From Melioribacter sp. (lineage in GTDB: Bacteria > Bacteroidota > Ignavibacteria > Ignavibacteriales > Melioribacteraceae), in assembly GCA_016841125.1 (NCBI GenBank), contig JAENZU010000064.1:1-11698 (forward strand): a stretch of DNA of 11,698 nucleotides, written 5' to 3'. Shown in pieces: positions 6,978 to 11,698 of this stretch. A program made the position numbers and the translations under genes. The number at the start of each line of letters is the position of its first letter. The first letter of the stretch is position 1. The notes under the pieces were generated by a model. The model was not told the DNA's origin and ran no database searches. It was given only the letters and a program-made list of their open reading frames with translations.

Positions 6978-9563
6978 TCATGTATACTTTTTAACTATCT
7001 CTTCAAAATTATTCAAAGCTTCATCAATTTTACCGGTATTTTTACCGCCGGCAGTTGCCATGTGCGGCTTACCGCCGCCGCCTCCGTCCACTATCTTTGC
7101 GGTATCTCCAACTATTTTGCCAGCCATTATTTTTTTATCTTTTATCAAATCATCAGTTACAACACAGACCATCTGCACTTTATCTTCCACTTGCGCGATT
7201 AATAGCCCGACGCCGCTCTTAATTTTATTTCTTAATTCATCACCCATCGATTTGAGTTCATCCATATTTGCAGCATCAATTTTTCCTTTGAATACAGAAA
7301 CGCCGTTTACATCAACCGGAGCAGCAATAATAGAATCAATACCGCCAAGCTTGCTCTTCAATTGGAGTTCTGCAATGTCCTTTTCGAGCTTTCTTTTCTC
7401 TTCATTTAACTCATGCAATTTTAAGTCGGCTTTCTTAAGTTTTTCTTCCTGACTGCGGATATATTTTTCAACCCCGTGCCCGGTAACAGCTTCGATACGT
7501 CTTACCCCGCTTGCAATTGAGGATTCGCTTACAATTTTAAATAATCCAATCTGCGAAGAATTTTTAACGTGAGTTCCGCCGCAAAATTCCATTGTGTAGT
7601 CGCCAAATTGAACAACATTAACTTTGTCGCCGTATTTATCTCCAAAGAACATCAATGCGCCCATCTTTTGAGCCTGATCAAAAGGTGTATCACGATGATG
7701 TGTCATCGGCAGATTTTCCAAAATCTTTTCATTAACAATTGACTCAATTGCTTCTATTTCACCTTCGGTCAGTTTTTCATAATGTGAAAAATCAAATCTT
7801 AATCTATCCGGTCCGACATAGGAACCCGACTGCTGAACATGCTGACCTAAAACTGTTCTTAGGGCTGCATGAAGAAAATGAGTAGCCGAATGATTGCGCA
7901 TAATATCCCATCTTCTATTTTGATCAACAACAGCAAGGACATTATCGCCGACTGCTATTTCAACTTTATCCGAATTTTCCAGAATATGAATCACCTGATT
8001 ATTTATCTTGGCGAGATCAATCACTTTCAGTTCATTCTTGCCGAAGATAAATTTACCTTTGTCATTAACTTGCCCGCCTGATTCAACATAAAATGGGGAT
8101 CTATCCAAAATTACAAATGAAGTTCCGTTTTCATTTTTCAATCCGACAATTTTGGCATCCGATTCTAATTGCTCGTATCCGACAAAGGCGGTTGGTTCCT
8201 TGCTGATAATTTCAAAATCCTCGGTTCCTTTGGATACGATGTGCGCGGAAGACATTTTTTCTTTTGTTGATTTACGCGCCCGTTGTTTCTGCTCATCCAT
8301 CAAACTATTAAATTTAGCTTCATCTATGCTCAACCCTTTCTCGCGTGCCATAACGCTTGTGAGATCAACCGGAAAACCAAAAGTATCGTAAAGTTTAAAA
8401 ACATCATCGCCGCTAATCACATTAAGTTTCTTCTTAATTACTTTATCGGCAATCTGCTCAAAAAGTTCAATACCGCGGTCTAAGGTTACATTAAAACTCT
8501 CCTCTTCGGCTTCAATTATTTTTTTTATAGTTGCACTCTGATCGACTATTTCCGGAAATACACCACCCATATTTTCGATTAGTACATCAACCAGCTTAAA
8601 AAGAAAAGGTTCTTTAAGATTGAGTTTTCTTCCGTAACGCGAAGCTCGTCTCAGTATTCTGCGCAGTACATATCCTCTGCCTTCATTGCCCGGACTGGCG
8701 CCATCCGCAATTGCAAACGTTAAAGTTCTAATATGGTCGGCAATTACACGCATTGGTATTCTGTCTTTTTCTATACCATATTTAGTACCGGATAATTTTT
8801 CTATTTCATTTATTAGAGACATAAAAATATCGGTATCGTAGTTCGAGCTTTTTTTCTGCAGTACTGCACAGACACGCTCAAAACCCATACCTGTATCAAC
8901 GTGCTTTGCAGGAAGCTCGTGCAATATTCCTTTATCATCCCGGTTATATTGAATAAAAACCAGGTTCCAGATCTCAATACATTCGGGTGTTCCGGCATTT
9001 ACTAATGACGGATCATTATAATTATCCCCCAAACTAATATGAATTTCGGAACAAGGTCCGCACGGTCCCGTATCCCCCATTTCCCAAAAGTTATCCTTTT
9101 CATCAAACTTCAAAATATGATCCGGATTTATATCGGTTTTATTTTTCCAAAAATCCAGCGCTTCATCATCAGATCTGTAAACCGTAGCCCACAACCTTTC
9201 TTTCGGAAGTTTCCAAACTTCGGTAAGCAATTCCCAAGCCCATGTGATAGCTTCTTCTTTATAATAGTCGCCAAAAGACCAGTTGCCCAGCATCTCAAAA
9301 AATGTATGGTGGTAGGTATCATGTCCAACTTCTTCAAGGTCATTATGCTTTCCGCTTACCCTTATGCACTTTTGAGTATCAGCCACGCGTGTGTAATTGC
9401 GGGAACCGCTTCCCAAGAAAACATCTTTAAACTGGTTCATTCCTGCATTGGTAAAAAGTAACGTTGGGTCGCCATGGGGAACGACCGGTGCACTTGATAC
9501 AATTTTATGATTTTTACTTCTAAAGAATTCTAAAAACTGCGCTCTAATTTCGCTCGATTTCAT
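6978..9563 (-). CDS. alaS: Alanyl-tRNA synthetase
   Basis: Charges tRNA-Ala with alanine in the cytoplasm. At 861 residues it is full length for bacterial AlaS. The class II catalytic core starts at residue 1 and includes FTNAGMNQFKDVF (37-49), WEMGDTGPCGPCSEIH (160-175) and the motif-3 arginine region RGYVLRRILRRA. The editing domain carries the zinc ligands His558 and His562 (HSATH) and Cys661 and His665 (CGGTH), and the GG-containing YVESGGQVND loop at 492-501, so mischarged Ser- and Gly-tRNA-Ala should be cleared. A coiled coil (about 700-737) leads to the C-Ala domain with its glycine run GGGGGK near 827-832. The ATG is supported by TTAGG at 9571-9575, 7 nt upstream. It faces away from the sigma-factor gene and has its own promoter. 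No defect is visible. Confidence 0.99.
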   Translation of the reverse strand: MKSSEIRAQFLEFFRSKNHKIVSSAPVVPHGDPTLLFTNAGMNQFKDVFLGSGSRNYTRVADTQKCIRVSGKHNDLEEVGHDTYHHTFFEMLGNWSFGDYYKEEAITWAWELLTEVWKLPKERLWATVYRSDDEALDFWKNKTDINPDHILKFDEKDNFWEMGDTGPCGPCSEIHISLGDNYNDPSLVNAGTPECIEIWNLVFIQYNRDDKGILHELPAKHVDTGMGFERVCAVLQKKSSNYDTDIFMSLINEIEKLSGTKYGIEKDRIPMRVIADHIRTLTFAIADGASPGNEGRGYVLRRILRRASRYGRKLNLKEPFLFKLVDVLIENMGGVFPEIVDQSATIKKIIEAEEESFNVTLDRGIELFEQIADKVIKKKLNVISGDDVFKLYDTFGFPVDLTSVMAREKGLSIDEAKFNSLMDEQKQRARKSTKEKMSSAHIVSKGTEDFEIISKEPTAFVGYEQLESDAKIVGLKNENGTSFVILDRSPFYVESGGQVNDKGKFIFGKNELKVIDLAKINNQVIHILENSDKVEIAVGDNVLAVVDQNRRWDIMRNHSATHFLHAALRTVLGQHVQQSGSYVGPDRLRFDFSHYEKLTEGEIEAIESIVNEKILENLPMTHHRDTPFDQAQKMGALMFFGDKYGDKVNVVQFGDYTMEFCGGTHVKNSSQIGLFKIVSESSIASGVRRIEAVTGHGVEKYIRSQEEKLKKADLKLHELNEEKRKLEKDIAELQLKSKLGGIDSIIAAPVDVNGVSVFKGKIDAANMDELKSMGDELRNKIKSGVGLLIAQVEDKVQMVCVVTDDLIKDKKIMAGKIVGDTAKIVDGGGGGKPHMATAGGKNTGKIDEALNNFEEIVKKYT

Positions 9564-9621
9564 TTTGCTGCCTAATTAATAAAAGTATGTTTTAAAAGTT
9601 TTAAATATAATGAAAAGGGAC

Positions 9622-9650
9622 ATGATAAATAAGAACTGAAGATTATTCAA
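9622..9650 (-). promoter_or_regulatory. Sigma70-type promoter for alaS
   Basis: On the minus strand TTGAAT (9645-9650) and TATCAT (9622-9627) are separated by exactly 17 nt. Matches are 4 of 6 at -35 and 5 of 6 at -10. Transcription would start near 9615, giving a leader of about 50 nt before the alaS ATG. It is the best minus-strand match in this spacer by eye. No T-box-like leader is present. Confidence 0.6.
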
Positions 9651-9663
9651 CAACTTTTTGTGT

Positions 9664-9693
9664 AAAAAAGAGGGCTAAAATGCCCGCTTATTT
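9664..9693 (-). terminator. Terminator-like hairpin between two divergent promoters
   Basis: GGGC (9672-9675) and GCCC (9682-9685) close a TAAAAT loop; AAG/CTT (9668-9670 and 9687-9689) and AAA/TTT (9664-9666 and 9691-9693) extend the stem with one mismatch at each step. On the minus strand the right arm runs into TCTTTTTT, the look of an intrinsic terminator. It lies outside both predicted transcripts, between the -35 of alaS (9645-9650) and the -35 of the sigma operon (9692-9697, with which the base of the stem overlaps by two bases). It might stop antisense transcription leaving the sigma gene, or be an operator or a relic. Confidence 0.45.
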
Positions 9694-9720
9694 GATTTTA
9701 AACAACTTATAAATTATTAT
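9692..9720 (+). promoter_or_regulatory. Sigma70-type promoter for the sigma/anti-sigma operon
   Basis: TTGATT (9692-9697) and TATTAT (9715-9720) are separated by exactly 17 nt, matching 4 of 6 and 5 of 6 consensus bases. Transcription would start near 9727, leaving a leader of about 14 nt before the ATG at 9741. This suggests housekeeping-sigma expression; I could not identify a convincing ECF-type autoregulatory promoter in addition. Confidence 0.5.
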
Positions 9721-9740
9721 TGATAATTAAAAATTAGGGT

Positions 9741-10325
9741 ATGGCAGAACAAAATAAATATAAAGAATTTTCGGATTTAGACCTTTTCAGGAGAATTCAG
9801 AAGAGAGAATCCAGAGCGCTTGAGGAATTGTACAATCGTTACTCCCCAGTTGTATACACATTACTAAAAAAGATCTTGCCCGATGAGCAAACTGCAAATG
9901 AACATCTTGTTGCAATATTTTCAATCATCTGGGAAAAAATAGATCATTTTGATTTTGAAGCAGGCAACGTTTATACCTGGATCATCACACTTTCGAGAAA
10001 TTATTCGGTAGACCATTTGCGCCGCGAAAGAGGCTCAGAAATTGCATCTTTACCTTACAACGACGATTACGAAAATTTTTATATTATTCCTCAATTGGAT
10101 AATAACATTTCCACACTCGATGTGGATATTGCCAGAAGTTCAAAATCCAAAATAGAGAAAGCCCTTACCTCGCTTACAGATGCACAAAAATTTGTAATTC
10201 ATTTGGCTTACTACGAAGGTTATACGGTTGATGAAATTTCCAACAGGCTTAATATTCCGGTTGAAACTGTTAGGAATAAAATTATGGCTGCAATGTATAA
10301 TTTAAAAGATACTTTGATAAGATAA
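9741..10325 (+). CDS. ECF-type RNA polymerase sigma factor (SigK/RskA-system-like)
   Basis: A 194-residue sigma70-family factor holding only regions 2 and 4. Region 2 spans about 25-98, with EELYNRYSPVVYTLL and the -10-recognition segment WIITLSRNYSVDHLRRER (80-97). After an acidic, variable linker (100-135), region 4 (about 138-193) shows LTDAQKFVIHLAYYEGYTVDEISNRL and the recognition helix PVETVRNKIMAAMYNLKD. It directs RNA polymerase to a small regulon once released from its anti-sigma factor. The pairing with an RskA-like protein resembles the SigK/RskA type of ECF system. AGGG lies only 1 nt before the ATG, too close for a good ribosome site. Its stop is directly followed by the ATG of the anti-sigma gene. 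No extra C-terminal sensor domain is present. Confidence 0.93.
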   Translation: MAEQNKYKEFSDLDLFRRIQKRESRALEELYNRYSPVVYTLLKKILPDEQTANEHLVAIFSIIWEKIDHFDFEAGNVYTWIITLSRNYSVDHLRRERGSEIASLPYNDDYENFYIIPQLDNNISTLDVDIARSSKSKIEKALTSLTDAQKFVIHLAYYEGYTVDEISNRLNIPVETVRNKIMAAMYNLKDTLIR

Positions 10326-11318
10326 ATGGCTGATTCAGAAGTAAGAGAAATAATGAGCGCCTTTGCCGCAGGCTGTATGGATAAAGAAAATTTTATCCAA
10401 TTTAAAAAATATTTGCAGTCTGACGGAGATTTACCCAAGAAAGAGTTAGGTGAACTTCAAAATATTATTTCGCTTGTTCCCATAATTCTGGAAATTGAAA
10501 GACCGGGATTATTTTTGAAAAATGAGCTGGCAAAAAATTTAATTCGACTTCAAAAACAAAAATCGAAAATTACAGCGGAGCAAAATAGAACCACCTCATC
10601 CGGATCTAAAGTAACCCAAAGTCCTTTGACTGCCGAGAAAACCCGGGAATCTTTTATAAACAAGGAAGAGGTAAAAACCCAAGGTGAGCCGAAAGAAGTT
10701 ACACTAAAACCGCCGCCAAGACCGGTCAAAGAAAATTCAGAAAGATTAACAATTGATGAGCCGCCGTTAATAGAAACATACAAAACACCTCTTTATAGTA
10801 AAATACTAATTGGAATTGCATTTACTTTGGCATTGGCAGCAATAGCAGTTACCTTTATTTGGAAAAATGATTATGAAAAAGAAATAGCACAGCTCAAAGG
10901 CAACATGGCTTCAATAAACGCTGAGCTTCAGGTTTCAGGCAAATTTGTAAGTGACTACAGAATGCTGATCGATTTCTTAAATCAACCGGATGTTGCAATT
11001 GCTAATTTGAAAGGAACCGACTTTAATCCGCAGGGTAGCGGCAAAGTTCTATTTGGATTCGGCAACAGACAGGCTTTAGTAGAAATCAAAAATCAAAAGC
11101 AGATTCAAATGAATCAGACTTTACAATTGTGGATTACAGGCAGGGAAGGTGTAGTATCTCTCGGTACAATTAATTTGAATCCGGAATATAAATTTTTTGA
11201 AATTAGCGGAATATCCGATCTTAACAAAAATTCGATCGATTCAGTTAAAATAACTGTTGAGCCTCGAATCGGTTCGGATAGACCAACAGGGGCAACTTAT
11301 TTATCGGGAACTTTATAA
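10326..11318 (+). CDS. Membrane anti-sigma factor with RskA-like C-terminal domain
   Basis: A 330-residue single-pass protein, probably N-in/C-out. Residues 1-75 are a helical region ending in ERPGLFLKNELAKNLI, resembling the P-x-LK-x2-L segment of anti-sigma domains. The HxxxCxxC zinc motif is absent (Cys17 is the only nearby cysteine), so binding would be zinc-independent. A charged, Pro/Lys-rich linker (78-155) is followed by TM 158-178, a short coiled segment (180-203), and an RskA-like extracytoplasmic domain (about 205-330) with LQLWITGREGVVSLGTI and a terminal VEPRIGSDRPTGATYLSG typical of the family. It should hold the upstream sigma factor at the membrane until a signal, classically regulated proteolysis, releases it. 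The ATG abuts the sigma stop (TAAATG) with no Shine-Dalgarno, implying coupled, stoichiometric translation. The last six bases are shared with the convergent gene. Confidence 0.88.
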   Translation: MADSEVREIMSAFAAGCMDKENFIQFKKYLQSDGDLPKKELGELQNIISLVPIILEIERPGLFLKNELAKNLIRLQKQKSKITAEQNRTTSSGSKVTQSPLTAEKTRESFINKEEVKTQGEPKEVTLKPPPRPVKENSERLTIDEPPLIETYKTPLYSKILIGIAFTLALAAIAVTFIWKNDYEKEIAQLKGNMASINAELQVSGKFVSDYRMLIDFLNQPDVAIANLKGTDFNPQGSGKVLFGFGNRQALVEIKNQKQIQMNQTLQLWITGREGVVSLGTINLNPEYKFFEISGISDLNKNSIDSVKITVEPRIGSDRPTGATYLSGTL

Positions 11319-11612
11319 ATTTTCCTTTCTAATCTCTCTTTTCTTTGAAAGCGTCAGTACACCGAGAACAATCAAAAAGAAAGGCCATAAACCGAATATA
11401 TAATTCGCAATTCCGTTAAGCAGTCTAAATAAAAATCCCTCCTGATAATTGAAAGTAAAAAGTATTCCAATTCCTATAATCAGCAGCGCGGAAACTAAAA
11501 ATGAAATTTCTTTTGGCGAATCAAAAAACAACATAAGCAGCGCCCCGCCGAAAATAAGCAGGATAGTTGGAAGCAAAAAACTAACGGAATTTAATATTTC
11601 AAAATTCAGCAA
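11313..11612 (-). CDS. Small multi-pass membrane protein, N-terminus uncertain
   Basis: As read from TTG at 11612 it has 99 residues with hydrophobic segments at about 11-30, 36-54 and 70-88 and a basic tail (KKREIRK). The last segment contains the WPFFLIVLGVLTL pattern common in small LiaI/LiaF-like or DUF5668-type bacterial membrane proteins; function is unknown. TTG is a doubtful start: the frame stays open to 11678, just after a stop at 11679-11681, and the extra 22 residues (NNRKSSLFVGAASFFWGVAN, then YI) read like a basic N-terminus plus part of another membrane helix, but hold no ATG or GTG. A single-base deletion near 11676-11682 could have separated the real start. The stop codon overlaps the anti-sigma gene tail to tail. 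Confidence is good that this is a gene, low for its start. Confidence 0.6.
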   Translation of the reverse strand: MLNFEILNSVSFLLPTILLIFGGALLMLFFDSPKEISFLVSALLIIGIGILFTFNYQEGFLFRLLNGIANYIFGLWPFFLIVLGVLTLSKKREIRKENL

Positions 11613-11698
11613 AATATAATTAGCAACTCCCCAAAAGAAAGATGCCGCACCAACGAATAGTGAACTTTTGCGGTTGTTTCAAAATGAAAATAAAACTG

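Noticed and set aside
7060..7452. A 130-codon plus-strand frame rich in Ser and Pro
   Set aside because: It is the complement of the glycine-rich C-Ala region and coiled coil of alaS; the proline run mirrors the glycine codons.
9039..9461. A 140-codon open frame on the plus strand opposite alaS
   Set aside because: It lies entirely antisense to the conserved catalytic core of alaS, has no recognisable domain, and its composition is what mirror translation of alaS gives.
1..11698. CRISPR arrays, insertion sequences, tRNA or rRNA genes, selenocysteine insertion
   Set aside because: No spaced direct repeats, transposase-like frames, terminal inverted repeats or RNA gene signatures were seen; the AhpD-like protein uses Cys codons at its CxxC site.

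Overview
The window is AT-rich bacterial chromosome, tightly packed. Gene content and style (CPA2 antiporter, exported Ntn hydrolase, SigK/RskA-like sigma/anti-sigma pair, many starts with weak or no Shine-Dalgarno) suggest the Bacteroidota/Ignavibacteriota/Chlorobiota side of the tree. That placement is an inference from protein flavour; no rRNA or other direct marker is present.

Layout. (a) Positions 1-492, minus strand: the 5' end of a probable arsenosugar radical SAM gene (arsS), cut by the window edge, preceded by its usual partner, a small AhpD-like CPYC protein. A perfect TATAAT lies just upstream of the pair. (b) Positions 622-6808, minus strand: five closely spaced genes, in transcription order sensor histidine kinase, OmpR-type response regulator, Kef-type cation/proton antiporter, exported Ntn (C45-type) hydrolase, TIP30-like Rossmann protein. 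Junctions run from a 14-nt overlap to a 14-nt gap, so this reads as one operon. (c) Positions 6809-6977: a 169-nt spacer with two inverted repeats, probably the alaS 3' end and the leader of the kinase operon. (d) Positions 6978-9563, minus strand: complete alaS. (e) Positions 9564-9740: a divergent intergenic region with one good sigma70-type promoter facing each way and a terminator-like hairpin between them. (f) Positions 9741-11318, plus strand: an ECF sigma factor directly abutting its probable RskA-type anti-sigma factor. (g) Positions 11313-11698, minus strand: a small multi-pass membrane protein, convergent with and overlapping the anti-sigma gene; its N-terminus is uncertain.

How the genes may work together. 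The two-component system is the obvious candidate regulator of the antiporter and the exported hydrolase it is co-transcribed with, which suggests an envelope or ion-homeostasis response. The sigma/anti-sigma pair is a second, independent envelope-signalling module. The two arsenic genes would act with an arsenite methyltransferase outside the window. No mobile element, CRISPR array, tRNA or rRNA was seen, and no stretch above 300 nt lacks a gene. I found no clearly new system; the kinase-regulator-antiporter-hydrolase-Rossmann operon is the least explained assembly.
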